From Musa acuminata AAA Group (Eukaryota; Streptophyta; Magnoliopsida; Zingiberales; Musaceae): 64,000 bases of DNA. A program made the translations under genes and the position numbers. The notes under the pieces were generated by a model. The model made no database searches and was not told where the DNA came from. It saw only the letters and a list, made by a program, of their open reading frames with translations. The stretch covers positions 14,744,501 through 14,808,500 of the forward strand of contig NC_088327.1 of the NCBI RefSeq assembly GCF_036884655.1, given 5' to 3'. Positions 22,501-35,262 of this stretch are shown in pieces; the first letter of the stretch is position 1; each line of letters begins with the position of its first letter.

Positions 22501-25500
22501 CCTGAATCTTCTCAATATCAAAATTGATCATTTGAGATTTTTCACTCCTACTGATTGTGTCATTTTCTAGGAATCTTGCATTACCAAATTCTACTATCCT
22601 CGTACTATGATTAGAGTAATAAAATCTGTAACCTTGGATTTTTCTAGATAACCAATAAAATATTCAGAAATAGTTCTTGGATCTAATTTATTTTCATGTG
22701 GATTGAATACTCTTATCTCTGCAGGACACCCCCTAGATATGTAAATGGCTCAAACTGGGTTTCCTACCAATCCATAACTCAAATGAAGTTGATGGAACCA
22801 ACTTACTAGGAACCTTATTCAAGATGTTCATAGCTGTCCTAAGAGCTTCATCATACATTAACTTAAGTATAGATGAATAACTCATCATGCTCCTAACCAT
22901 ATCCATAAGAGTACGACTTCGTCTTTCAACAACACTATTCTGCTATGGCACACCTGATAATGCATACTGAGCATAAATATCTCGTTGTTCTAGGAATCTA
23001 GCAAAAAGACCAACATTCTGATCGGAGTCATCATATTTGTCATAAAATTCACCACCCATTTGATAATGTTAACTTTTCTATCTAATTGTCTCTCGACCTC
23101 ATTTATATAGACTTCAAAAGTGTTAACGACTTGAAACTTTTCATGTATTAGATAAACATAGTCATATCTCGACATATCAGCTATAAATATGATGAAATAC
23201 CTTTTTCCACTAAAACAAGGAATATAGAGTGGTCCGCGGATATTAGAATGAATAATCTCAAGGAGTTCTTTACCTCTTGTGATATTTTTCTTTATATATT
23301 TAGTTTGCTTTCCCTTAATGCAATCTATACAAACATCAAAATCAGTGAAATCTAAATATTCCAGAATGTTATCCTTCACTGAACTTTTAATTCTTTCTTT
23401 GGAGATATGTCTTAATCTTCTATATCATAGTATAAAAAAAAGATCTTTCATTACTGAAACTATATTTAAATCCAACACTTGATTGCAAGGTCAATAATAT
23501 CTTTACAAACTCAAAATTCAAATTAATTCTGTACAAACAATCACAGAATTTTAAAATCAACTTTTATTGAATCATAAAATATACTGAGTTTACCATTACC
23601 AAGAGAAAGATAATATCCTAACTCATCAATTCTAGATAGAAAAACTAAATTTCTAGAAATAGTATAAACATAACATGTGTCAACAAGATCCATTAGATGA
23701 CTCGTCTCTAGGCATAGGCGATAAGTTCCCATTGACGTCACTTTCGCTTTCAGACGATTTTTCATAATGATGAATCTTTCATGTTCTTTTGGTTTCCGGA
23801 TTGAAAAAAATTCTTGCATATTATTGGTAACATGAGTTGAAGCACCAGAATCAATCCACTAAGTATCAGAATGAACTATTGTAATGTTTGATTCGAAACA
23901 TACAAAGGTTGAGTTTATACCATTCTTTTCGAACAAAGTCTTACGTTTAATTTAGTCCTTCTTCATATATCTTTTTTTGCCATAAAAGAAACACTTTACT
24001 GTAAAAGCTTTCTTTTTATTAGTCTGTTTAACATTTCCTGACTTGACAAATTTTTTTGATGGATGATATTTTAATTTTATTTTCTTATTACCAACTCCTT
24101 GAGTAGTAGTTATGACATTATATGAACTTTCCTGTTTTAATCTCAATTCTTCCTGAATACATATACTAATTAACTCATTCAAGTCCCACTTATCCTTATT
24201 TGTATTGTAGTGAATCTTAAATGTGCTCATCAATAATCATGCATAATGCTTTAAGTTTTATAATTTTATCTGTCATATTGAGGATGTGATCCTAAATTCC
24301 TCAAGTGCTATCATACTAAGTCGTAGTCAGTTATTTCATTAGTGTGTCAGCCAATGACTTATCAACATATTTAAATCTGTCTTCAATAACTTTTAAATAT
24401 TCCTTTGCGCTAGTTGCAATCTGTAATAAAGTCTTTATGTTATTTGCAATCGTCATTCTTATAAACATTAAACTAAACCTATCAGATCTTTCCCAAGCTT
24501 TCATTTCGTTAACTTGTTCTACAATATTTTCATCAGTCAAGTCTACGGGCTTTTGTTGGGCTTTTCAACAAGCAATGCTAAGTCAAGATCTAATATGCCT
24601 AGTGTGAATTTCACATGCTCTAATCATTCTAAATAATTTGATCCAAAGAGTACATGTCTTTTCATCAATCCTTGTCCTTTGTATTCTAAATAATATAATG
24701 ATAAATTTAATTTAATTTATACTAAATAGTTTAATAATAGAATAACAATCATAATAATTATTAAACATTAATCAACAAAAGAAAAAACTCATATAATAAT
24801 CATGGTAACATATAAATCATGTCTTCACGTGAAAGATAAATATTATTTCATAATTTTAAATATATACATGCAGATAACCAAATAAATATCTAAGAACAAA
24901 AATAAGATTTTATTTACCACATACAAAATATGAGAAAGCTATAAAAGAAAATCATAATTTATAATTTTTTAATCAAAATTAAATTCAATCAAATAATAAA
25001 AATATAATTATAATCAAATTCAATCACAATTATAATAAATCATATTTATCAATTTTATAATTGAGGATATGAATTAGAAATTCTCAATTTCATAAGGGCA
25101 AAATTATAATTTTATTAACAAGATATAAGGTGTAATTATGATATTTCTAAAGGGCATAACTATCAAAATATTAAAACTGTAATTTTGATCAAAAGGCAAC
25201 CCTAAGGCAAAACTGTAATTTTGCCAAAACCCTTCCGCCTACGCTATCGTCGGCTGCGATCGTCATTTACGTGGCTACGACCATTGCCTACGCACGACTA
25301 TCGTCGCCACGGCATTGCTTGTGCTCGCGTGCGGCCGTTACCTACAGGTGGCTATTGACTATGTAACCCCCTTGTAGCACTAACTAGGCATGTGATAGGA
25401 TGAGGGTTCTGCCTGCGCGCGACCGTCGAGTGTGCATGTTGCTGCCTATGTAGCTTCCTATGCACCTGTGTGCGATTGCCGCCCATGCCCAACCGCCGAC

Positions 25501-28500
25501 TACGCTATCGGCCCAGCGCTCGACTCGCGGCCATCGCTGCGATGCGCGATTGCTCGCGACTGTTGATGCTGTTGTGATGCGCACGATGCCCGATGCAGCT
25601 ACTGCCGTTACAACGCACACGCTGCCCGACGCAGCTGCTGCCACCAGCAAATCCGCTGGTCGTACACAATAAGGTTGGCAGCAGTGCTGCACAGCGACCC
25701 TTCGCAATCATTGAAGATCACGTTACAAGGAATCTAACATTGCCTGCAAGCAGATCATTTAAACATCGTAAATTAGAAAACAACAGATCTAAGGTATTAG
25801 ATTTCAAGAATCTAGGCTCTGATACCAATTGTAAGTATAAAAACTATTATATGCTATATGTAATGCGAAAAAAAACTTTTATACAGGATTGAAATCAAAT
25901 AACATTAGATTAGTTTTACGATGTGTACCTTTTGATGTCATCTGAAAAAAATCTTTGTGTAATATGTAAGGACATCGTTTTTAGATCTAAAACAACGGTT
26001 AATCTGCAAGGAGAACTAGACTCTCCTTCTCCTCTCTTCCTATCCTTTCAGAAAACCCGTTCAAGGAGATTGAAAGAGAAATCATAATCTCTCAACTACG
26101 TTCTATGAGATGCGTTGATTAGCCCTTAGAGGTCCTGTCTATTTATAGACAAGAGTAGAGGGTCTATGATAAGTTATTATGAGAGTTTCTCTCATCAAAG
26201 GCATCCCTTAAGGAACCCTACTATAATATGAACTTTTTTTCTGTTGGTTAATATCTATCATCAAAATCCAATTATAAAGGGTCACATAATCTAACATGGT
26301 ATACTTTCATGATCCTTCATTTCTGTTTCTTTCTTCGTGGAGATAACCTCTGAGAAGGACTATGATCGCTCAACCCGGCTAAATGAGTAAAAATAGATAA
26401 ATAAAATAAATTGAACCGAACATATTTAATCGGAGTTTTTTTAGTTTCAACTTTAGGAAATAGCACCCTTCAAAATATTAAAATATCACATATATATTTT
26501 TGTAAAATATTTAAACCCTACATATATGACATTAGCATTAGCATTCGTCAAGTTCAGATTAACCAATAGGTTTCTAATGAGTTTGAAAAAGATTTAAATT
26601 TCAAATATCTAATGTGCACTTAAATTTTCACTGATTATTTGATTCAGCATTTTAAAATTAAATTTATACTAGCAAATACAAAAATTACTAATTTAGATGG
26701 CATGCATATGCAAATATTTTTTAAATGAATGACATCAGTTGCAGTTCAACATCAATATATGCTGACGATCAATTGATAGGGGTAAACCAAAGTGATATAC
26801 CTACCTGTAAGTTTTCGAGTTTGACAGGGATATGTATGTAAAAGTCAAGTTTGGAAGGGCAAATATAAAAATCACTCACTCTTTATGGATATATTTGCAA
26901 TCTTAACTTCTTTTTTTTAAAAAAAAAAGGTAGTAGTGCATAAAATTTTGGTGATATGCATATTAATTCCCCAAACATTTACATATTCATTTAGTACGTA
27001 AATCCTTAACCATGTTTATCTTAAATTTTGTGATTTCACTTGCCTACAATAAAAGAGTAATACATTAAGGACATTCACAAAGATTTGTTGTTTTTTTAAT
27101 AATGTACTATGTTGGCAAGAGAACTCTCTCTCAAAATTTGAGGTAATAATTTGTGACCCTTTTCTCTTTAGTAGGTAATCTATCCCTTTCCAGCTTTCAG
27201 GGATTAGAGCCTGAGAAGCTGTATCCTTTGAGATCTTAGAAGATATGGTAAATTTTCTCTAAGGAAAATGATGATGATGAGAAACAAAGTACATATTAAA
27301 GAAAAGTATCCCTCTTTTAGATAAAATTTACTTCTATTTGAATTAGATGATATGAGTCCTTCGAATTAGATGATATGTATTATATGTAATTATGTTTATG
27401 GGCACATAAGATACTAGTCTTATTAGTATTTTGTATACGTATTGTATAGAACTGTATAATATGCAGTTCTTGTTCCATTTTGCTCATCTTTAACGACCAA
27501 ATCTGAGAATAAATTGAAATTGCCAGAATTTGAGTTCCATTTTTATCTTTTATCTAATCTTCCAATCCAGGGGAAAAAATGACAATTGTTTAGTTTCATA
27601 AATTCTCTGAACCCAGATTCTGTCACTTTCTCAGAAAGTCTCTGGACATTAGGGCCCCTATGCCTGAGATGCTAGTAGGATGGGCCCTTTTGATGGATCT
27701 ACAATACTGTTTGTCTCAGGAAAGAGAGCCCAATTCCTAAACAAATTGCTTTATTTCCCCATTCTTTAAATTCAATTAAATTTTATCTGCTTTAGGAAAA
27801 TTCAGTTGAATTGATTTAGAAAGCCAAGCAATTGTATAAAGAATATATGCACATGGAATGAGTTTGTAAGTTAAACAAAACAGCATTTTATGTCACTTGT
27901 GAATTCTGGTTCTACAACTAGATTTGCAAATTGGACCTTTTGTCTTTGGATTAGAAAAGCCTATGCATAAATATTAAAAATTTCTGTGAATTATAACTCA
28001 TGAAACTTCAACATTCCAAAAGCAGGATTTCAATGCCTGAGGTCTGAGGTTTCTACTCTATGAACAAGCTGAAATGTCTGCTTCTATGTTTCAGATGGGA
28101 CACCAACTTCATCTCATAAGCTTTTGGCAAAAGCAAATCAAACTCTTGGGGGAACGAGCGGGTCTGAGCAATCAGATGAGGAGTCCCTAGAAATTGAAGG
28201 TGGGCCTTGTGAACAAAGCACAGATGCTATAGACATCAAACGCTTGCGAAGGTAAATCAAGTACTATGATTGCTTCATTTGAGAAGGTTTTTGACATTGC
28301 ATTTTGCTCAAAACAGTTGTGTGCCTAGGCATGAAACAATCTATGTGTGCTCTCACCTCTCAGGATCATATTATTCTTGTTCATACAGAAAGAGAGAAAT
28401 TGAGCCAAAGGGAAAATACACTCGTATGGTTCCCTTTGGTCATTTTGGTTTGTCCATCGATTATATATTGATGATTCTTCTAATCTTCGTAATTATTGGT

Positions 28501-30803
28501 CTTCTCTTTTTCTTTTTACACAGATGACAGAACTCTGTTTTCTATCCTCCCCATCTTTCTTCTTTCTCTTCTCACTTCTCACCTTTTCATCATTCTTCCT
28601 TCTTACTTAAGTATTATGTCCTACCCTGTTTTCCCTCTTTCCTTAACTTATTCTCCTCCACCCATATTTCTAGGGAAGGACAATCTCGTCTCTTATTCAT
28701 GAAGAAGGGCATCAACCAACCTGTATTCATCCATGAGGGGGTCACAAGAAGGTGCCTTTTTGTAAATTAATAAACAAATATGGTTTTTAATATATCTGAT
28801 GCTATTTCCATCTATCGAGATTATAATGACTCAGGAATTTTGGAAGTTCCCATCATGAATGCCGAAGCAAGTGCTGCAATGTAATTATACATAAAGAACA
28901 GAACATGAAATGGAATTATTGAGAAATAAGGGTAAAATTCTTAATGTTGCAATAATTTAAGAGCGCAAAATGAAATTAAGAGAAGACGTTTTAATTGATT
29001 TGGGTGAGGGTACTTTCAAGCAACAAAAATATTTAACCTTTCAGAGGGTCCAGTAGTTAGCATTAACTCTTTCTTTGAATGGTTTTATCTATATCCAAGG
29101 TTTATGCAATATTGTCGATGCTGGTCCACGGTTTATGCTCTGACCGAAGTGCATAGTACACAGGATGCGTAACTTGTAAAGAACAATAATCTATTCATTA
29201 CTTATCAAAAGGAAAATGCAGTGAGGAATTATTTATTGTTTGTGATGTTCTTTTATTGTTGTTCTTGTTTTTAAGGATGGTGTCCAATCGGGAATCTGCT
29301 AGGCGGTCAAGAAAGAGAAAGCAAGCCCATCTAGCTGATCTCGAGTCGCAGGTAAACTTACTGAAAAGTTAGTCTTCACTTTCATGTTGCTTTAGTGGTA
29401 GATGTGAATACCCGAAGTATCTATGCATATTTTCTCGCTAAGAGCAAAATTTTCACAGCAGGGTGGACTAATATATGGAACAAGATCACTGAAAGTTCTC
29501 TTTTGATGAATAACGAAAAGTTACTATTGCTTTTATCTTTTAATGTTCATGAGCAGGTTGATGCATAGAGTAAATGAAAATGGAACTGTAGATACAGGGA
29601 AATCTGCAAGCTTGCATCCTACAACACTAAGTCATCCCTTTGTTGACCTTCCAGATTTGCGGTCTTAACAAAATTTCTAAGAGCATTTGAGGACATCATG
29701 TCATTTGTTCTCCAAATTCATCTTAAAGAACACTGTTTTTCCATAGTTCAATACCATCATATTTCATGCATGCAAACTTGTCTTACCATCCTACTTTCAC
29801 AATAGCACACAATATAGAGTCCCTTTATCCTATTTCTGTCCTCCTTCCAAATTCACATAAGTTCCAAAAGAACAAAGAAAAAGGCAGGTTTTTCTCTTTA
29901 TGCTTCCTAGGTCTGGAAAATTTTCAGGAAATTCTCATTCATCTTTAACTGATTATTAAAGGAGCTGATCAAGAGAAAAATGTATTAGTCAAAAATGTTT
30001 GTTATGATTTGTTAAATTGAATGATAAGTCTGGATCAAATTGATCTGAGTTAACCTATATCAGATTGGACATCAATTGCATCCAAAGGCTTATGCTTATT
30101 CAGTCATGGGGATAAACTCAGTATATGTTATCTGACTCTTTCAATCCTTACTTCAATCTCTTTACATATGAATATTCTCTTAACATTTTTGCTTTTATTT
30201 TTGTCAGGTTGATCAACTTCGAGGGGAAAATGAATCTCTATTCAAGCAACTAACAGATGCCAATCAGGAATTCACTGAAGCTGTCACAAATAATCGGGTT
30301 CTCAAGTCAAATGTGGAAGCACTGAGAATTAAAGTAGCCTCTTCTTTACTCCTACATATTTGATAGAAAAAGCAGGAATATAAATATTTGGCTCACGGAA
30401 ATAGAACAAGCAAGAGAACTACTACTCTGTTCAACTGTTGCAGGTGAAGATGGCAGAAGATTTGGTCACCAGAGGTAGTTTAGCTTGCAGTCTAGATCAT
30501 CTCCTCCAAAGCAGTGTTGGGTCACCACAGTTCCTAAACCCTCAACTGCCATGTGAGGAATCATCAGATTTCCTCCCCACCATCGAATTCCAAGGAGATG
30601 ACTCGAGCTACATTGGCATCCCAGCTGGTGGACGAGCTCAGAACGTAGGAATGGAGACTGGTGATGCCAAAACTGCAGCACTCAGGTCCGGGTTGAGCAA
30701 TGCAAGCATAGGCAGCCTACATAATAGAATTCCTAGTGAAGTGGCAAGCTGTGTGACTGACATCTGGGCGTGCGATTCCAACACAGGCACAATGCTCAAG
30801 TAG
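19539..30803 (+). CDS. Group C bZIP transcription factor (RITA-1/BZO2H-like), six exons, 331 aa
   Basis: The exons are 19,539-19,688, 19,758-19,884, 28,095-28,251, 29,276-29,351, 30,208-30,333 and 30,444-30,803; phases agree throughout. The protein starts [14 protein letters not shown], a signature of plant group C bZIPs, and has a Ser-rich NMDTQSSIC segment and an acidic stretch ([14 protein letters not shown]). The basic region NRESARRSR (N149, R157) fits N-x7-R, with the first zipper leucine at L167 and heptads L174, L181, A188, A195, L202, L209. [13 protein letters not shown] follows. Such nuclear factors bind ACGT-core DNA, usually as heterodimers with group S bZIPs, in seed-storage, amino-acid and energy-stress control. 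Intron 2 is 8.2 kb because of Copia-E, and its donor lies at the insertion point. A short ATG-containing alternative is unlikely given the conserved N-terminus. Confidence 0.92.
19883..19893 (+). other. bZIP intron 2 donor rebuilt by the Copia-E insertion
   Basis: Exon 2 ends at 19,884. The target-site copy TGGTA (19,883-19,887) contributes the first three intron bases GTA, and the LTR start TGTAAG supplies the rest, giving G|GTATGTAAG. The pre-insertion site, read from the other target copy at 26,297, would have been G|GTATACTTT. The present donor gains the consensus G at +5 and T at +6. Confidence 0.85.
19888..20279 (-). repeat. Copia-E 3' LTR
   Basis: It begins TGTAAGCATAAAAACTG on the + strand and ends near AGTATAATA. 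It aligns over its length with 25,830-26,296 but lacks the segment corresponding to about 25,965-26,060. Confidence 0.85.
20700..24660 (-). pseudogene. Copia-E gag-pol remnant
   Basis: The order on the minus strand is as follows. Gag is at 24,331-24,540 ([16 protein letters not shown]) and 23,952-24,233, with a damaged zinc knuckle near [14 protein letters not shown] protease/pre-integrase segment is at 23,541-23,819. Pre-integrase and integrase start at 22,990-23,379 ([12 protein letters not shown], then a [14 protein letters not shown] stretch). RT is at 21,491-21,712, where the active-site motif reads YVND instead of YVDD. RNase H is at 20,867-21,058 ([30 protein letters not shown]). Stops and frameshifts lie between all blocks. 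The changed RT aspartate would alone inactivate it. Confidence 0.85.
25200..25710 (-). other. Copia-E GC-rich leader
   Basis: This island of high GC content, within very AT-rich sequence, lies between the primer site and gag. It is made of loosely repeated GCTGCCG/CGTCG-type words. The overlapping 60-107-codon ORFs here show no resemblance to proteins. Confidence 0.5.
25814..25829 (-). other. Copia-E primer binding site
   Basis: The + strand AGGCTCTGATACCAAT reads ATTGGTATCAGAGCCT on the minus strand, an initiator tRNA-Met type site directly abutting the 5' LTR. Confidence 0.9.
25830..26296 (-). repeat. Copia-E 5' LTR
   Basis: 467 bp on the + strand from TGTAAGTATAAAAACTATT to CATAATCTAACA, followed by the TGGTA target duplication. 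It contains CTATTTATAGAC, which can serve as a TATA-like element on either strand. Confidence 0.9.
26302..28094 (+). other. Remaining bZIP intron 2 sequence
   Basis: AT-rich ancestral intron. No gene or recognisable element was seen. It ends with the polypyrimidine tract and acceptor CTTCTATGTTTCAG. Confidence 0.6.
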
Positions 30804-31140
30804 CATCCTAATCTTCCATGTACCACTGTTGAGGACTTTACATTATTTTGGTTTGTTTGTTTGTCTTATGGACTTTTAAGGAATTGTGAGGATTTAGGTT
30901 TGATCAGTTAAGTTTCAATCAAATTCAAAAAAAAAAAATCAACTTTTGATCAATTTTGATTTTGATCAATTTTAATCTTCACCAGCCTAATTGGGTGAAT
31001 GGTAAGCCCAAATCTATGAGCACAATTTGGGTAAACTAATTATAAGTTTACCTAATTAAATAAGATTAATTGGTATAAGATCTGATTTTTATTGCATAGA
31101 TTCATAAATATTATAATATATTCAAAGAACAGATAAAATA
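30804..31140 (+). other. bZIP 3' UTR/flank
   Basis: After the TAG there is a T/G-rich stretch (TTTGGTTTGTTTGTTTGTC near 30,850) typical of plant 3' UTR sequence, then a reiterated TTTTGATCAATTTT region. No gene was seen. Confidence 0.4.
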
Positions 31141-32791
31141 AAATAATAATAATAAGTAAAAATATTACGTGTCAAGTCATACGTGTCATCACTTATGCAG
31201 GGCACCTATGACTAGCATGAATATATTATGATATTCATGGATTTATACAATGGGATTTAGATCACGATAAGATCACGATAATGAGACCGATTCGTCTTTA
31301 AACACATACCCTAAATAATCTCGGTCATAGGTTACTCGAGAAGGACATCGAGATAACTAAATAAACTAGTGTAATGTATACTCGTCCATATAATGGAGGC
31401 CACTAGTCTCATAGCTGCTCGTGTGGAAACACTATGGATAAAATACAGGTGCTCATTAGAGAATGAATTCACCAAATAATCCGCTCATAGAATGCTGGAT
31501 GGTTGATGATGCCTTATTATCAGACAACAATTTCATCGTCCTAGTGGTGTATCTGGTCCTTAGACTTAAGACACCAAGGATGTTCTATACGAGTACTTCA
31601 CCCTTTGATACCGGACTTATAGGCCTTGAAGTTTCAGATCTAACACAATCGGTCATTAGGAGTAGTAGCTAACCTTACGAGAGCTATTGAGTATCAATAG
31701 AGGAGCATCCGCTCTCGATGTCATGAGAGAAATATCTCATGTATTTTTACTCAAACAATCCTTGTCCAAGGTCATTTGGATTGAAAGAGAATGAGTTCCC
31801 CAAAAGAATCCGATTAGAACAAGACTCGAATAGAAACCATATTGACTTGACAGCACCATACCCGGTATACGGTCTCTAAGATATTAGATGGATTAGAGAC
31901 TATAGATACACAGTAACTGAGGGCAAACAGGTTCAAATGATTAGATTCCCTTGTATCGCTTGGGGATTGTAGCATAATAGCCTAGTACGTCTATAATTGA
32001 TAAGTCGAGTGAATAATTATAAAGATAATAATTACGAAGATAATAATTCACTAAGCTAGAAGGAATTTTGATAAGTATAAGTCACAATCAACTCAGTATT
32101 TAGCTTAAAGGGTCACACGCATATGATAAGTGTTGCGATGAGTAGATGTTCGAATATAAGATATCCATTGGAACCCCTATCTTATTGGATATCCAATAAG
32201 CCCCTAAATTATTGGATCATATGGATGAGATCCAATAAGAATTAATAAAATATTATTGGGTAAAGATCCACTAATCTAAGAAGCTTGGTAATTGGATGGA
32301 GATCTAGTATTAAATATGGTAGGATCCATTAAGGTTAAGTTGATAAAGGACCTTTATAAATAAAAAAGAACCAAAGGACCATGGGCTAGGTTCTTTTTTG
32401 TTGTCGCCTCCTATTATCCTTTCTCCTTCTCCTCCTCAACCTACAACCCCTTATTTAGGGTGTGTGGACAACAAGAAGAGGCACTCTCTTTTTAATTGCG
32501 TGGTGCATGCAACGATGAAGATTGTGCAGCTATTTGAGGAACATCTCCGTAACCCATATCGTGTGGATCACCGCTAGAGAGGACAGTTGACCTCCTTCAT
32601 CCTCTCCCATAGATCTGTAGGTTTTCAGGGATATACAATATTCCTATGTAGCATAATCTCCCTTGTACATGTAGTTTTTCATTTTCATAGATTTTTATGC
32701 ACCAATTTTTGCACAAGGATATAACCTTCTTTTCTGTGAGAATTCTAAGATTTTTATTTTTTTATGTGATGTCATCCCAGATTTCCCAACA
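31141..32791 (+). repeat. Copia-A-family LTR copy (solo or remnant) with its first part inverted
   Basis: From about 31,236 (CATGGATTTATAC) to 32,791 (GATTTCCCAACA) this is the same LTR as 1-233 plus 13,742-15,254, but in plus orientation. The start of that LTR is also present (GGCACCTATGACTAGCA, ending at about 31,217), yet it lies in the opposite orientation, as in the 15.25-kb copy. The join falls where the other copy has its TATATG palindrome. No internal region or second LTR is nearby. The 69-codon ORF inside is not a gene. Confidence 0.7.
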
Positions 32792-34012
32792 CAAAGATCA
32801 TTTAGATTATATTAGAAATGACTAATAGTATTATAGTAAATAGAAGAAAATATGACATTGATGATATACAATCGTCATGACTTATTTTGATAGTTAAACT
32901 TAATATGATATTATGTTTATTAGGCTTATTGACTTATTTTTTAAAATTCATACATAATTATAATTTTTTTTAAAAAAATTAATTAAATAAAATTATTTTT
33001 AAAAAATATGTTATTTATTTTGATTTTAATTTTTTTAGACCTTACTAATTAATATTAATAGGTCAAGTGAGAAAGTGTTAAACTATGTGGTCCTATCTAA
33101 TTAAGTAAAATATATTATGAATATAATTATATTCTAATTATGATTATCAACTAACAAAAATAAAAATTAATTATAGTAAAATTTCTTAGGAGAGAACCAT
33201 GATGGAAGAGACTCTCCTAATTACTTACTAGACCCTATTCTCTCACTTATAAAAGGATAGAACCTCCTAAAGATTAAAGACAAATAAGAGGAAATGAAGA
33301 TACCTGACATTATTAAAAAATTACAAATCTTCTCTCATCATCCCTTGTCTCTAATCCATCGCTCATAGTAATCTCCTTATCTCTAACCCATTGTTCATAG
33401 TAGTCTTATAAAGGATAAGAAGAGAGAAGAAGACAAATCTAATTCTACACCCCCAAATCAAATAAAAACTTTTCAAATAATATTAAAAGATACTTATCAT
33501 AAGTTTGATCTATTATTATTTGATTTCAAAATTTAATATTAAAATTATTTGTATAACAAAATCATAAGGATAATTTTTAAGCTTACAAGTGCCACATTGA
33601 GAAGATGAAACCTCACGATGGTTCCAAGTATGGGGGTGACAAGCATGGAAGTGGATAAGGCCACACGATGAGAGACGAGGACAAAGGCTATGAAAGGGAT
33701 GAGTGAACGATACGATAGGCGCAAAGGACATAAGGCAACAAGAAGGAAAGGACAAACAATGCCTTATGATAAAAGCAAAGGGTTAAGACGACAAGTAAGC
33801 ATGACCGTATAATAAGAGCAAAAGATAATGACAATGAATACGATGAGTGAAGCATCACAATGAGAACAAAAGGTAAAAACGACAAACATGACAAACAATA
33901 GTCAACAACTCCACACATAGGTAAGGGCATTTACAAAATTATAAAAACTTGAAGGCCCTATATGAAAAAAAAAAACATATGGCACCTCATGAGAAAAAAA
34001 TCAAAAAAGTAC

Positions 34013-34013
<1 letters not shown>
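32792..34013. other. AT-rich intergenic region
   Basis: No gene was recognised. A part with ACACTTATAAAAGG-like TATA sequence near 33,245 may be a decayed LTR. The stretch 33,560-33,860 is purine-rich (GACGAGGACAAAGGC-type words) on the + strand. Short ORFs on the minus strand there look like simple composition effects. Confidence 0.4.

Positions 34014-34084
<71 letters not shown>
34014..34084. repeat. (TA)n microsatellite
   Basis: About 35 uninterrupted TA units lie downstream of the Pumilio gene. The ORFs crossing it are artefacts. Confidence 0.95.
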
Positions 34085-34087
<3 letters not shown>

Positions 34088-35262
34088 TGCACACACATCA
34101 AAAATCCAGTCCGAGAAAGTTCTCTGGATTTCAGGAATCCAATGGTACAACTTACAGAGACGTAAGGAAGTTCATAGAACAACCTCTACAAGAAGTATTA
34201 TTTAAAAATTGACGAGAAACTGTAAAATGAGAACAAACAACTAGGAATAAGGCAAGAAATAATTGCATGACAGAATACAATATTTATAATAGTATCTATA
34301 GTTAACTATTTACTAAGGACGAGGAAAATAATATAAAAAATTTTTGTACCATCAGCATTTGTTGATTTCCTAGTCAGCTGAAACCAATCGCCACAACATC
34401 GGACCAATAATTCTCAGTTTGTCACCACGCAAAGGCAACTACAATCACCCACCAATCAGATTGACTTCCACTAAACCAACATTAAATGCATCATGTTGTA
34501 ACCAGAATAGAGAACCAATATTTCCCAGTTGTCAGTCATATTATTCTCGACCACAGGTCCAATTCAAAAACCTATTCCATCATATAATAAACCTGGTTGG
34601 CCCAAATCACCATCGTCAGTAACATGTTAAATCAAGAGGTGATAATAATAATAATGCAGGTGCATACCCTTTACTCCATGTAACCTACGCTAGACTCCTA
34701 CAAAATACATATACTATACCAGCTTTAAGGTTTACACTATATATATATACCCTGACCTTTAGCTCACAGCTGCTCCCAAGAAAATAACTGGGAGAAATCC
34801 AGCAGGTCTCATTAGGGAGCTTGCCTCAGGTGAGTTAGCAGGGCCACCATGCAACTTTGATTCGCCTTTCATGAGTCAGGAGCAGCTGTGACCACAAAAT
34901 GGCATAAACTTTTAGCAATGAACACAAAATTATAGCAAGCTCACGATATCTGCAAAAGCATTTTAACTTTGCAAAAATTATATTTGAAATGACATTTTAT
35001 ATGCCAAGAGTACAACTACAGATTCTTTTAAAAGAAAGGGTGATCTGCCCAAATAGTCAGAGAATAGGTACATCAATTAGCATTGGTTTATTTACATCAT
35101 AAAAAGATGCAAATCAATGTACTAGTATATCAGATTTATAAGTCCCACTGCAGACTGGAAGACACCTGCTAACAAGGTCTACATAGAATTGGAAGCCAGA
35201 ACAAGGGCACAGTGTAAACCATCTTATAACATCTTTCATATTGGTTCAAATTTGCTAGCAAA
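34085..35262 (-). other. Pumilio 3' UTR/flank, possible alternative terminal exon
   Basis: This is sequence downstream of the Pumilio stop. A candidate acceptor (minus strand GTGGTCACAG) ends at about 34,885. Combined with a possible donor inside the last exon (GGTGAAG|GTACAG), it would replace the last residues by AAPDS and a stop. Both ends are short, and only transcripts can decide between them. Confidence 0.4.

Larger units (their letters stand above)
19888..26296 (-). mobile_element. Copia-E: complete but decayed minus-strand Copia in bZIP intron 2
   Basis: A 3' LTR (19,888-20,279), minus-strand polypurine tract (20,280-20,293), pol and gag remnants (about 20,700-24,660), a GC-rich leader (25,200-25,710), primer site (25,814-25,829) and 5' LTR (25,830-26,296) are all present. 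The flanks carry a perfect TGGTA duplication (19,883-19,887 and 26,297-26,301). The LTRs are 392 and 467 bp and differ by many substitutions and at least one sizeable indel, so the insertion is old. Integrase, RT and RNase H are broken by stops. It is antisense to the host gene, the orientation usually tolerated in introns. Confidence 0.92.

Noticed and set aside
25384..25892. ORFs of 68-107 codons rich in Ala, Cys and Arg
   Set aside because: They lie in the GC-rich Copia-E leader next to its primer site, and overlap each other on opposite strands without protein resemblance.
28270..28702. Two hydrophobic ORFs of 85 and 68 codons inside bZIP intron 3
   Set aside because: They are T/C-rich intron sequence between well-defined exons; the hydrophobicity follows from composition.
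33949..34212. ORFs with (IY)n runs near 34 kb
   Set aside because: They are translations of the (TA)n microsatellite.
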